Shown one piece after another: positions 45,801-54,359 of a stretch of 64,000 bases of DNA. Position 1 is the first letter of the stretch. Every line of letters begins with the position of its first letter. A program made the position numbers and the translations under genes. The DNA comes from Siphonodentalium dalli (taxonomy: Eukaryota; Mollusca; Scaphopoda; Gadilida; Siphonodentaliidae). Below the pieces are notes generated by a model. It was not told the origin of the DNA, did no database searches, and saw nothing but the letters and a program-made list of their open reading frames with translations. The stretch covers positions 152,111,151 through 152,175,150 of the forward strand of contig CP136068.1 in the NCBI GenBank assembly GCA_032622095.1, written 5' to 3'.

Positions 45801-48800
45801 CTCATTGATGATTAGTTATCCCTTAGGAAATATTCACATAATATGTTCGACAAAACGACCAAAAGGTAATTTGTTGAACATATCATCTGAACATTTCGCA
45901 CCAATGAATATGAATCCTTCTGCTCTTATATTATCTGTTTTTCAGTCTGTTGTCTGCTTATATATCCTGAACACCCCTTCAAATTAATAATAGACCAATC
46001 CTGTATACACTAATAACTTGGTGGGAGAATCCATTTACTATAGAAAGGTATAAGCTTGAGTTATTATTGATTGGCTTTTGATATAATAACTCCTTCATCC
46101 ATGATGGAGAAATTGTTTCTTTGATTTTGTAACTTTGGGAATTAACCCTTTCAGTGCTAGGGGCCGATCTCATCGGCCCTAATTTACGGTCTGTAAATTC
46201 GGCCCTAAAAACAAACTGGATAAAATCTTAGGGGCATGTTATAACTCAAAACTATCACCAAGTATTCATAGTAATAATTTTGATGCCCATGAAAAACGTA
46301 AGATCCCCTGGCACTAAACCTACAAAATAAGTCTGTTCAAGAATATAAGAAAAAATTATTAAAATTGTAAAAAATTGTAAAAAATAATAACAAATGATGA
46401 AAAATTGTTAGGCCAATGCATTCTCTTATATATGCGAGGCGACCTATGGTCGACTCGCATATATAAGAGAATGCATTGGCACAGGGTATATGGGTTGATA
46501 CAAAAATCGGACCTGGCACGCAAAGGGTTAATGCGTGTCTCATTTATGTGAACATAAATGTTTAGTAATAATTATAGCAAGATGTTTTCTTTTCTTCACA
46601 TACATCCAGCACAGAATCTCCTTATTTCAGGTTATGAAGTCATGCTTCCAGAAACATTTCCACTCTGACAGGTATCCTGTGTTCTTCATATCTGTCGTCG
46701 TTCCGCCTAGTGACGTTGATGTGAACTTAGAACCAAATAAGGAGAAGGTCACACTACATAACAAGGTACGGGGGAAACAGCTTGTCACTACCTCAAATTT
46801 GAGCCTCTATGTGGACCATGTCTCTTATCCTTTAACTTACAGTAATGCCCAAAGTAATTGACCACTTAACCACAGCAGAATTATGGGTAACTTTTCAGGA
46901 TTTAGTCGGAAATATGGCTTGTTGCCATTCATCGGAAAGCTCTCCCCGAGCCATATTTCCGACTAAATCCGGAAAAGTTACCCATAATTCTGCTGTTGTT
47001 AAGTGGTCAATTACTTTGGGCATTACTGTACATGCATCTATTAATATTATTCAGTTTATAATCATCTTGTGTCCTTTGTTTATAACTATTAAGGCTGTGG
47101 TTAATTAAGTTTATGTTTAGCATTATCCAGGATTCTGAGCATTATATACTAAATGCAAAATGCTGTGATTATTCATTATTAATTATTCACGATAGGTTTC
47201 TCAACTTACTTATATAGTACAATATAATTATAATATAACATAAATGTTAACACCAATCTTGTTTACATTCATTTTGTGTGAATGAAGTATCTGTCTAGGG
47301 GCTAAGAGCAAATGTTCCCATCTCAATGTTCACAGACCCATTTCCCGATTGAAATTTCTGGATCTATCCAAGCCTTGAAATAGCGTGTCTGTCATTTGCA
47401 GAATGAGGTCCCCAGAGGGTGAATTTAGTGACGCTATCCCGCATAGCGGGCTAGCATTACCAAATTCACCCTCTGGGAACCTCATTCTGCTGAGGTGTAA
47501 GCAGAATGAGGTCCCCAGAGGGTGAATTTGGTGATACTAGCCCACTATGCGGGGTGGCATCACTAAATTCACCCTCTGGGGATCTCATTCTGCAAATGAC
47601 AGACACGCTATTTCAAGGCTTGGATGTATCGCCTCTGCAAACTCAGTAAAAGATGTGTCAATGATACTTTAATATTGTGTGATTTTTGACAAAATAAATT
47701 ACATGGAATCTATCAGCTAACTTTTGCGGACATCTGTTCGTGTAATAATGGCAGCGGGCATTCAATTAAACCTAGAGCTAACCAATACAGTTGTAATTGC
47801 TTCGTTGACGTGTGCCCCAGAAATAAAAAATGAAAATAAAAACTGCTTTTGACCTGTGAAACAGAGAAATGGGAAATTGACTTTACATTGCCTTACTGAT
47901 TCTAGTTTTTATCAATGTAGCTACAGTAATGCTCTAATTAATCGACTCCTTAAACATTGTTGCCATTCATCGGAAAGCTCTTAGTATGGTAACACGCCAT
48001 ATTTCCGACTAAATCCTGAAAAGTTACCCATAATTCTGATGTGTTTAAGGAGTCGATTAATTAGAGCATTACTGTATATGTTCAGGTCTCATAAAGAGGA
48101 GTAGTTTGCGGTAACATTGTCCAAGATATCCAGATATGTTCATCAATTCATTTGTTTTTACTCTATGATATGTATTACATTTGGAAGTTATATGTATGCT
48201 GAAAAATTCATGTTATTTCTTTCGGCAACATAACCACAATGTCATCACTTATCTTTTTCAGGTAGATGTATTGGGCAAAATAGAGGAAATTCTTAACGAG
48301 ACCTACACACCTATCCCAAGCGTATCAACATCATGTGAGAAACTAAGGTCGAGTCCTGACAAAAACTCAGACCTATGTTCTCCATCGGATAGCATATCAT
48401 CACAGAATGATAGATTATCACCGCAGTCTGACTTGAATCGAGGTATTGAAGAGTCGTCTGAATGTCTTCAGATGACTGCGCAGTCTCATGCAGACTTTGA
48501 CATGATGTTAGAAAACTATTGTGACATTGATGATGAGCATTCTCAGTCCACAAGTATAAAGGATATAAATAATAAGAAATCAAAAATCAATGATATCGCA
48601 TGCACTGGAGAGATAAAAAAAGAAATTTGTGACAATAGTATGATTACAACAAGTGTGAAACGCACTGATATTGAGTCTCCGCTTAATTCTCAGACAGATC
48701 TGTTCACTGACGAAACTCAGTTTAAAATACCCAGCAATAGAGCACTATCACTGTCTTCAGTCACAGATGGTCGGATCTCAAATAATAAATCAATTATTTC

Positions 48801-51792
48801 CAAAGACTCCAGCAGTAATGTCAATAGTGTACATAATGTTGCAGTGATTGAAGGGGTTTCTTTGGACGATGCCTCTGAGAAGTCTCACATACCGGTAACT
48901 CCAGTTCTGGGTTCATCTGCAGGAGTACTGCAAGACTGTGCAGCGTCGTCTTCAACAATCGGTCATGAAAAAGAATGTAATCAGTCCATACAGGAAACTG
49001 AGGAAAGCCATTCTTTTGGTGTTATAATGAATAATGTTATCAGAGAGAATAATGTTCATTCTGAGGAGAGAGCGATGGATTCAAACTGTGGAACATGTCC
49101 CGCAAAAGATTACTCGTCCAATGAGATTGATGAAGCAAGGGAAACGTTGCTCTCTAATAATGAAGAATCGAGACCTTTAACAGAGCGATCGCTTACATTA
49201 CATAATGAAATGCATGATAAAGAGGCTGTTGGTGATTTCGATGATGTCCATATTGACGATTTACTCTCAACTTATCCATTAGAGCCTGGACAACAAAACG
49301 AAGTGCAGACATCTAATACGGCTGGTAGTTCATCGTGGAGCGAGGGTCATGCGCTGAAAGATGTTAATGGAAAAGTAATTCAGGTTAGAAATTCTTAATT
49401 CTTGTTCTTTGTTATCAATAATCTATTCTCATAGCTGAAAGTGTTTTCTATTCTCAGACATGTCTCCTACACTGAAGACTATGAGCCAGTCTAAACAAAA
49501 TTAGACTGTGTTTCATTTCAATCAATTTCTGGTCTAAGGACTCTCATGGTTAACATTATTTCAAACGAGAGAAATCTAGCCAATATGCAGCGAGCGAGCG
49601 ACCAATGAATAAATTCCTGCAAATTCAATTAATATTCACTTATTCATACAAGCCGCACCCGCGTCATTTGACTGCAATCGCATGAAGTTATCATATAAAT
49701 GTTCGATTTTTGTATAAATGTTCAAAATCAAAACTAATGTTTGTTTATTCATAATTGGGGAATGATCAGACAGAACAAGTATACATAATAGAATTGTATT
49801 TGCAAAGATATTCAAAAGAAATTGTATTTTCTCCTAACCTATGGATATTATGTCACGTGCCAAATAAGGATCATTACAGCTTCGAGTAATCTTATAGTAA
49901 ATGCCAAAAGCATATTCTAAATAAGGAGATGACGCAACATGACTGTGGTACAGCTCAATAAGATTTATTATAGCGTGCTTATCGCTATATTTTCATTTCA
50001 TTGTCCTTTATTATATCGCATCTGAATGGTGAAACTTGTATTCTGCATGTATAGCGAACCAATTATCCTTGATTATTGCACAGAAATTGGTTAGAGGAAG
50101 AGTGACTACTCTTAAATCTTTACATGACCTCAGGCACACGTGTGTAGATCTATGCGTGTATCGCAATAATAAACAATGCCTTATGAATATTAATGAGTTT
50201 TCACAAAAAAGGGAATTCCTCCTTCATCTCTGAAATCAGATAGAATCCCGATGTCGTCAGACGTAGATGAAAGTAATGAGACGTAGTCTGGATATTTATC
50301 AGACTGCCTGTGAGCTAACTCTGTATCAGTACCAAACTGTTTGTTTTTTTAGTCACTTTTCTCTTAACGCAAAATCCAACTAAGAATGATGGTTATTACA
50401 GATTGTTCTCCACAAAATATTCCAGTAAGATTTGTTATATTGGTGCTTCTGCTTGCTCTTAACTCTTTCAGTGCCAGGGGCCGATCTCATCGGCCCTAAT
50501 TTACGGTCTGTAAAATTGGCCCTAAAAAACTTTTAATTCTTTTTTTATTTTTAGATTTTTTTGGGTTGAATATTTTTTGGGTATGCTTAAGCACGCTATA
50601 GCGAATTTAAAAACAAACTGGATAAAACCTTAAGGGCATGTTATAACTCAAAACTATCACCAAGTATTCAAAGTAATAATTTTGATGCCCATGCAAAAAC
50701 GTAAGATTCCCTGGCACTAAACCTACAAAATACTGAAAGAGTTAAAGAATATAAGAAAAAATTATTAAAATTGTAAAAAAATTGTAAAAAATAATAACAA
50801 ATGATGAAAAATTGTTAGGCCAATGCATTCTCTTATATATGCAAGGCGACCTATGGTCGACTCGCATATATAAGAGAATGCATTGGCACAGGGTATATGG
50901 GTTGATACAAAAATTGGACCTGGCACTCAAAGGGTTAATTAAATAGAACAGACAATCTTCCATAATAGCAACCACAAGCGTGTGAAGTGCGCGTTGGTGC
51001 TTATACCTTAGGCGCAGGCGAATGATGACATCATATAATATTTTCTATAAATTCTGGTGGCATGTACGTTTTTTTGTGAAATTGACATGTGACTTCCGGT
51101 TAGCAACTGTCTGGAGATTGTTAAATTGCGGAATCTGCAGTGGAGGAATGATATGAAAATAAAAATGTCAACTTCACAACTACTCAAGAATTCCCATGTG
51201 ATTTAGGCATATTAGTTTCATTTAGACCAATTTCGTTAGTTAGCTTAATGAAAACCAGAGAAGATGTCATGGCACGGTTCATGACGTCATTTACATCATG
51301 ATGGCTTTGTGGGGCAGAATCCAGACAAGATTGCACAATCCATGATAATACTTGTCATGTCGTCTCCTCCTAACCGGGGCCATTGCATGCTGTCACATAA
51401 ATTATGCTTAGTGTTATGTCGCCGATAAAAGAAAATTCGAGACACAGCATGTGTTGTTGCTCCACTACTTGTCACGTATGATTTATATTTTTGTCAAAAT
51501 TTCTATTGCATTTTAGACATGACTATTGTGCTTCATGTCAATGACGATACCACTATTAAGGTTGTTTCAGGTTAGGCTACATGTTTTTTTGTTATATTTC
51601 TTCCAGCCAGTTACGTTGCTCCCACCCATGTGTCATCACACACCTGGAAAGAAAAAGGATTCTTCCTTGATGGACGTGACATCTATGATAGTTCAAAACC
51701 AGGCCAGCAGCAAGAGACCTTTGTCCCCATCTCATGATGCAGACGTTATGAAGAAGACTGCCCCTCCGTCAAAGAGAATGTCTCTTGGGAAG
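30678..51792 (+). CDS. PMS1: PMS1-type MutL homologue (mismatch repair), 5' part, 8 exons, C-terminus off the window
   Basis: Exons 30678-30809, 38715-38874, 40844-40969, 44404-44684, 45247-45369, 46631-46765, 48262-49383 and 51607-51792 join in frame to 755 codons without a stop. The product has the GHKL ATPase motifs of MutL proteins: motif [13 protein letters not shown] (E27 general base, N31 magnesium ligand), motif II RDNGRGI (55-61), the YYTSKIS block, motif III GFRGEAL (91-97) and a later GT motif (G140-T141). The transducer has [10 protein letters not shown] and the [14 protein letters not shown] strand. Exon 7 encodes a low-complexity linker. The end of exon 7 and start of exon 8 ([15 protein letters not shown]) resemble the PMS1 linker near human residue 500. 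The family pairs with MLH1 as MutL-beta in the nucleus. The HMG box and MLH1-binding domain are expected downstream, outside this window. Confidence 0.92.
31422..32472. mobile_element. hAT-like element nested in family H copy 1, 8-bp duplication AATTTTGA
   Basis: Ends TAGGGTCCTGCGAAT and complement. AATTTTGA flanks both sides. The sister copy of the host element carries the uninterrupted site (TCAAAATT at 35402-35409 on the + strand), which proves the duplication. Subterminal ATTCGAATCGA repeats are seen. A possible BED-finger remnant lies inside. Confidence 0.9.
31722..31991 (-). pseudogene. Possible BED-zinc-finger remnant of a hAT transposase
   Basis: A minus-strand 121-codon frame contains [13 protein letters not shown] followed by [14 protein letters not shown]. 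The tail resembles the T-S-N-L-x-x-H-L-x-x-x-H-P end of a BED finger, the DNA-binding domain of hAT transposases, although the second cysteine is not clear. It lies inside a hAT-like element with an 8-bp duplication (31422-32472), which supports the reading. Rated low because only a short motif is visible. Confidence 0.35.
34017..36735. repeat. Pair of inverted CGATTCGG-rich segments around family H copy 2
   Basis: 34017-34140 contains repeated GACGATTCGGC and GCTGATTCGGCAGGG motifs. 36650-36735 contains the same motifs on the opposite strand. They may be the ends of a further, outer element, but no clear duplication was found. Confidence 0.4.
34326..35778. mobile_element. TA-flanked inverted-repeat element, family H, copy 2 (opposite orientation)
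   Basis: Same ends and TA flanks as copy 1, aligned to it as reverse complement across nearly the whole length, without the hAT insertion. A 104-codon minus-strand frame (34533-34847) has no recognisable motif and is broken in copy 1, so it is not called as a gene. Confidence 0.85.
37059..37278. mobile_element. TTAA-flanked element, family F, copy 3
   Basis: TTAA 37059-37062 and 37275-37278; ends CTCTTTCATGATGGGAGC and GTCATGGAAGGG. It has a complete hairpin with a GCCCTATGGGC centre (37161-37233) and half of another. Confidence 0.77.
38075..38492. mobile_element. Family C double hairpin nested in a larger inverted repeat, PMS1 intron 1
   Basis: Outer arms GGAGGAATGGCGAGAGCTAT (left) and its complement (right, 38458-38490) enclose a ~77-nt hairpin (38112-38190, GATGGTGTCTTTTGAACAGC) and a complete double family C element (38204-38457). 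It ends about 220 bp before exon 2. Confidence 0.72.
38715..38874 (+). CDS. PMS1: PMS1 exon 2: ATPase motifs II and III
   Basis: Acceptor ctatctttag|GAT, donor TTAG|gtgagt. It encodes [17 protein letters not shown], then [12 protein letters not shown] and YGFRGEAL. These are the DxGxG and GFRGEAL nucleotide-binding motifs. Confidence 0.93.
39300..40345 (-). pseudogene. Decayed non-LTR retrotransposon RT C-terminus, split by a GC-rich element
   Basis: Read on the minus strand, [36 protein letters not shown] and [18 protein letters not shown] are recognisable as the C-terminal part of a non-LTR reverse transcriptase (SLYxxxLW, AYNxxxR motifs, from memory). A weaker continuation, [11 protein letters not shown], follows, then stops. 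The frame is interrupted exactly at 39891-40265 by a TA-flanked GC-rich element and resumes on its far side. The clade is not certain. Confidence 0.6.
39891..40265. mobile_element. GC-rich TA-flanked miniature element inside an RT pseudogene
   Basis: Ends CCCCGCTGGACAAAACAAG and complement, TA at 39889-39890 and 40266-40267. The interior has five to six copies of a GGCAAGTACACCGCGGCC-like motif on both strands. The interrupted RT frame resumes exactly after it, which confirms the boundaries. Confidence 0.85.
40382..40784. mobile_element. TTAA-flanked family A element, copy 4, in PMS1 intron 2
   Basis: TTAA 40382-40385 and 40781-40784, ends CCCTTTACCCAACA, hairpins at 40408-40480 and 40561-40630. 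It is flanked by a ~34-bp direct duplication containing CATATCTTGAATCTTCATAT. Confidence 0.86.
40844..40969 (+). CDS. PMS1: PMS1 exon 3
   Basis: Acceptor tttaaacag|GTTCCC, donor TCAGG|gtaagt. It encodes residues 98-139, [15 protein letters not shown] followed by a variable strand, continuing the ATPase fold after GEAL. A TTAA element (40382-40784) ends 59 bp before the exon. Confidence 0.92.
41280..41492. mobile_element. TA-flanked palindromic element, family B, copy 3
   Basis: CAGTAATGCCCTAAGTAATC to GGGCATTACTG with flanking TA. It is a complete palindrome of about 213 bp inside the larger inverted-repeat element at 41175-41697. Confidence 0.84.
41580..41687. mobile_element. Right half of a family B element
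   Basis: Starts within the centre (GAGAGCTTTCCGATGAATGG) and runs to GGGCATTACTG plus TA. The left arm is absent. Confidence 0.75.
41733..44388. mobile_element. TTAA-flanked inverted-repeat element containing the retrotransposon
   Basis: TTAA 41729-41732 and 44389-44392, ends AGGTACTCAATCCGATCAGA and complement. The interior beyond the retrotransposon (GCTCAGAGTTATTAGATAT, GATGGATAACTCTAAAATCA) is related to 2900-3245, a second, decayed copy. Inverted arms at 44011-44053 and 44325-44368 (GGCTTTGGGGGTAAAAAAT) form a fold-back beside the 3' end. Confidence 0.65.
41826..43901 (+). CDS. L2/CR1-like non-LTR retrotransposon reverse transcriptase, 5'-truncated, open frame
   Basis: One 691-codon frame encodes a reverse transcriptase: [13 protein letters not shown] (catalytic D311), [11 protein letters not shown] (367-377) and [11 protein letters not shown] (YADD at 401-404). 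The C-terminal region has [13 protein letters not shown] and [13 protein letters not shown], typical of the L2/CR1 group. The N-terminus starts after where the endonuclease should be ([11 protein letters not shown]... resembles the segment between EN and RT), so the copy is 5'-truncated. All catalytic residues and the frame are intact, suggesting a recent insertion. The copy lies in PMS1 intron 3, sense to the gene, inside a TTAA-flanked inverted-repeat element. Its 3' end is at about 44010, with a short TTATTATTA tail. Confidence 0.9.
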   Translation: MAQELVDSFAPSQTKTMVNRKSSLWFNDDLRLEKVRRRNLELQWRSSKLEIHRELFVTQRNCVNKLIIEAKWQYFADLVSHNSKRPKVLSCVIDKLLHKNKSSLLPQYTSSVDLANIFAKFFVNKSENIRCNMVSNNETLSWEFLQTSGSPRGLKKLTCFKPLTSDQLSEIISKSPSKQCPLNIIPTKLLKTCKSALAPVLMNIVNSSLDSGIFPSTMKHALVTPLLKKPGLDFEVLSNYRPVSNLSFISKLIERVVSKQLCEYLSSTGLLEVFQSAYRPNSSTETALLRVQNDLLMSMDQREVSCLVLLDLSAAFDTIDHAVLLESLENRLGVTGVALDWFRSYLNGRTLSVTVNNVHSDVFALKYGVPQGSVLGPMLYVIYVLPLGDIIRHHGLNFHFYADDSQLYVHFNPGCEIPARESLEHCVSDIKIWMTDNFLKLNPDKTELIYIGLPHQLQKATTHDIVLGDSAVSKSTMVRNLGYMMDDNLSAEAHVMQVCRLAYCHLRNISRVRNVVDEETAKQLVHAFITSRIDYCNSLLFGCNTYLIRKLQLVQNCAARIVTKTKKFDNITPILAKLHWLPVEQRIHFKVLLFTYKCLNNLAPSYLSDLIQRYQPVRPLRSAKANQLVYKPGDLVTCGDRAFSVAGPKLWNLLPDHLRIPQTINEFKSALKTHLFEVAFGPRPSLRKVKK
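44404..44684 (+). CDS. PMS1: PMS1 exon 4: ATPase/transducer junction
   Basis: Acceptor cttattttag|GA, donor GAG|gtaagt. It encodes [20 protein letters not shown] and the following helix-strand region. The long composite mobile element upstream ends 15 bp before the exon, so most of the acceptor context directly abuts transposon DNA. Confidence 0.93.
44745..44889. mobile_element. Right half of a family F element in PMS1 intron 4
   Basis: AAGGTCAAGGTAAATATTG, a hairpin (44770-44840) and the right end GCTCCTGTCACAGGAGGGTTAA are present. The left TTAA end is missing. Confidence 0.6.
45247..45369 (+). CDS. PMS1: PMS1 exon 5: transducer domain
   Basis: Acceptor cttttcag|TTC, donor AAG|gtaaaa. It encodes 41 residues including [15 protein letters not shown], the conserved F-x-N-R-P-V strand of MutL transducer domains. 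Phase 0 at both ends. Confidence 0.92.
45550..45763. mobile_element. TA-flanked palindromic element, family B, copy 4, in PMS1 intron 5
   Basis: CAGTAATGCTCTAAGTAATT to GAGCATTACTG with TA flanks and a GAGAGC centre. Confidence 0.84.
46142..46531. mobile_element. TTAA-flanked element, family E, copy 3, in PMS1 intron 5
   Basis: TTAA 46142-46145 and 46528-46531, ends CCCTTTCAGTGCTAGG and CCTGGCACGCAAAGGG, one hairpin at 46409-46481. Confidence 0.83.
46631..46765 (+). CDS. PMS1: PMS1 exon 6: end of transducer domain
   Basis: Acceptor ttatttcag|GTT, donor AAG|gtacgg. It encodes [20 protein letters not shown] and [11 protein letters not shown], the signature that closes the MutL N-terminal region (DVNVxPxKxxV). 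Confidence 0.93.
46840..47028. mobile_element. TA-flanked palindromic element, family B, copy 5, in PMS1 intron 6
   Basis: CAGTAATGCCCAAAGTAATT to GGGCATTACTG with TA flanks. The second arm lacks about 25 bp next to the centre. It begins 75 bp downstream of the exon 6 donor. Confidence 0.83.
47368..47624. mobile_element. Complete double family C hairpin element, PMS1 intron 6
   Basis: A 257-bp near-palindrome: CCAAGCCTTGAAATAGCGTG, then two family C hairpins separated by CTGAGGTGTAAGC, then the complement of the start. A simple target duplication was not obvious. Confidence 0.75.
47934..48074. mobile_element. TA-flanked family B element, internally deleted, in PMS1 intron 6
   Basis: CAGTAATGCTCTAATTAATC to GAGCATTACTG with TA flanks. 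Most of the left arm is deleted, leaving TTGCCATTCATCGGAAAGC. Confidence 0.8.
48262..49383 (+). CDS. PMS1: PMS1 exon 7: long linker exon
   Basis: Acceptor ctttttcag|GTA, donor CAG|gttaga. A single 1122-nt exon encodes 374 residues (320-693). It opens with a helix ([13 protein letters not shown]), then becomes polar, Ser/Asn/Asp/Glu-rich and repeat-free, as expected for the disordered MutL linker. It is open in frame through its whole length. Confidence 0.88.
50459..50938. mobile_element. TTAA-flanked element, family E, copy 4, in PMS1 intron 7
   Basis: TTAA 50459-50462 and 50935-50938; left end CTCTTTCAGTGCCAGG (C to T change), right end CCTGGCACTCAAAGGG; one hairpin at 50816-50886. Confidence 0.82.
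51607..51792 (+). CDS. PMS1: PMS1 exon 8: linker with basic segment
   Basis: Acceptor atttcttccag|CCA, donor GGGAAG|gtatgt. It encodes 62 residues, [20 protein letters not shown] onward, including [15 protein letters not shown], a basic stretch that could act as a nuclear localisation signal (inference). Phase 0. The next exon is not in the window. Confidence 0.75.
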
Positions 51793-52125
51793 GTATGTAC
51801 CCATTAATCCCTTGATTGCTAAATGGATTCTCCCATTCATTTCTAAAAGTTGACAGCGGGTTGGTCCATTCTTCATCTGTATGGATGTTCAGATACTATA
51901 AATAAACAGACAGAGAAACGATATTGGATCTCATTCAGGTTGTTTTCTGCTCTTGTTACTTCAATATATCTAAAAATGAATGCATGGGAATCACATAAAC
52001 GCCCATCTGTTAATTGTAGTTATCAACAGTTTAAGGACAGAATGCTTGACAGTTATTCAAATCTTGTCCTGAGGTTTTCTCTCCGACATGACATGTTTGT
52101 CTATTCTTGTTTAGTGTAAGCTATT

Positions 52126-53127
52126 TTTATACGCCCTTTTGAAAAAAAGGCCGTATTATAGTATTGGTCTGTCCGTCCGGGGGGCCGGGCGTCCGGACGT
52201 CCGTCCGTCTGTCCGTCCGTCCGTCCGTTAACCTGTTGTCCGGATGATAACTTTAGTTAGAGTGAATCAAAATTAGTAAAATTTGGTATGTGGGTTTATT
52301 AGCCGAAAAGTAAGTTCAAGTTCGAATTTGGGTTCCGCCCGCCAATTTTCACCGGAGTTATGCCCCTTATTTAACGTTTTTTGACTTGGAAAATCCTTGA
52401 AATTTGTTGTCCGGATGATAACTTTAGTATAGTTTATCGGAATGAATCCAAATTTGGTATATTACTTTCTCCCACCAAAACACAGGTCAAGTTCGAACTT
52501 GGGTTCTGTCCGACCATTTTTGGCAGAGTTATGCCCCTTTTTCGACTCAGAAAATTCAGTTTTTCTTATGTTTTTTGGTTTCCGGATGATGACTCGATTT
52601 TGGAATGTTTATACGCAAAACCCGTTTTTTTGTGGATTACATATATCAAAATACAGCTCAAGTCCGAATTTCGTTTTAATCCGATAATTTTTGCGAGAGT
52701 TATGGCCCCTTTTTTGACGTAATTTGACTTAGAAAATCCCTGAAATTTGTTGTCCGGATGATAACTTTAGTTAGAGTGAACCGATTTCAATCAAGTTTGG
52801 TATGTGGGTTTATTAGGAGAAAAGACAGCTCAAGTTCGAATTTGGGTTCCGTCCGCCAATTTTCACCGGAGTTATGCCCCTTATTTGACGTAATTTGACT
52901 TAGAAAATCCCTGAAATTTGTTGTCCGGATGATAACTTTACTAGAGCTTATTGGATTCAATGATAATTTGGTATATTACTTTCTCCCACCAAAACACAGG
53001 TCAAGTTCAAATTTGAGTTCCGTCCGCCAATTTTTACCAGAGTTATGCCCCTTTTTTTACCAGTTTCCGCCGACCCAAGAGAGGGCGTATATTGCACGCC
53101 CAGCGTAGCTCTTGTTGTTTAGTGCTG
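52126..53127. repeat. CCGTC-type element with ATACGCCC head, copy 1, flanked by 25-bp direct repeat
   Basis: Head ATACGCCCTTTTG..GGCCGTAT, a run of (GTCC)n, then four to five units with TTGTTGTCCGGATGATAACT and GTTATGCCCCTTATTT, ending GAGGGCGTATATTGCACGCC. The flanks CTATTCTTGTTTAGTGTAAG (52101 on) and CTATTCTTGTTTAGGGTAAG (53128 on) match over 25 bp with one difference. Confidence 0.75.
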
Positions 53128-54359
53128 CTATTCTTGTTTAGGGTAAGCTATTATATAAATATTGCACGGCTTGGAGGTGACTATGCCAAAATAGTGGTCC
53201 GAGGGGAGGAATAGTACCTGAGCCTTCACACTGAACTATATGGATATATGTCCTGCTTTTGTAAACCACAGTAGGAAAGGGGTTAACTTTTTAGTCGCCA
53301 GCGAACGCTCATTGGCTTACTCGGAATCAGTCATGCATGCGCAGTCCCAATATAACTCACTGTACAGATTGAATTCGTCAGTTTATTTTCTGCTACGGAA
53401 CCGAACGGAAGTCTAAGGGAGTATTTTTCCGAATTTGTCTTAACAACTAGACAACAAATTCAATTTATCGATACAATAATTACTGGTCGCCTACGCGTTC
53501 ATTTTATAATTATCGTTTCGAATTCACGGACCGTTTCGCTTCCGACGTACATTTGTTCCGTGTTTTCGATCAGGCGGTGCGCTGTGATTTGTCATTTATA
53601 GACTATGAAAATCGACATTTCGCCATTTCAAGGCCTTACGACGCGCATCGATTATTGTGAGAAATGCATCTGTGGAATTATTATAGCTCCTATAAGGTAT
53701 GATAGAATTTGTCAGATTGAATAATGCCACGTGCTTCGCTACCGGAAGTATCCTAATTTTGTGGGAATTATTAATTGTGACGTTTTAACGCATGGAAATT
53801 TATTTAGCAATAATTCCATCGCTACTGACACTATCTATCATCATGTTATGAACAACGTGCTTTCACATAATACTAAATTGTTTTATGTTTCAATACAAAT
53901 GATCCAGATGTGTTAATCACGTTTGAACTTGAAGTTGATTACAAAGTTGATTACATCTTGGTTTATCAATGTCACATGCATAACAATAACTTCATATGAC
54001 AGTAGTACCGTAGTACTATGAATAAATCTCAGCCATGTCATAGATGTATGTCGATTAATAATCTACCTTGTATATAGGTCTAATGAACAATAGCTGCGAT
54101 TATACACCAGCCGGTTCAGCAAGCCGGTCTGAACCGTGGGCTGGGCTTGTAAATTTCTGAGAAGGATCCAGGGATGTTTTAATACCTGTTACAGGTTTGG
54201 GCACTCAAACTCTGGAGACCCTAAAGTTCTCAAATTCCATGGGGATAGTATTTATTCAAGTTGGTTTTCCATTATTTCAAGGAATTTTTCTATAATTCAA
54301 CAACTTGTAATGAAAATCAGATGAGATAGTCTTTGATATAGAGCCTTTATTTGGACCAT

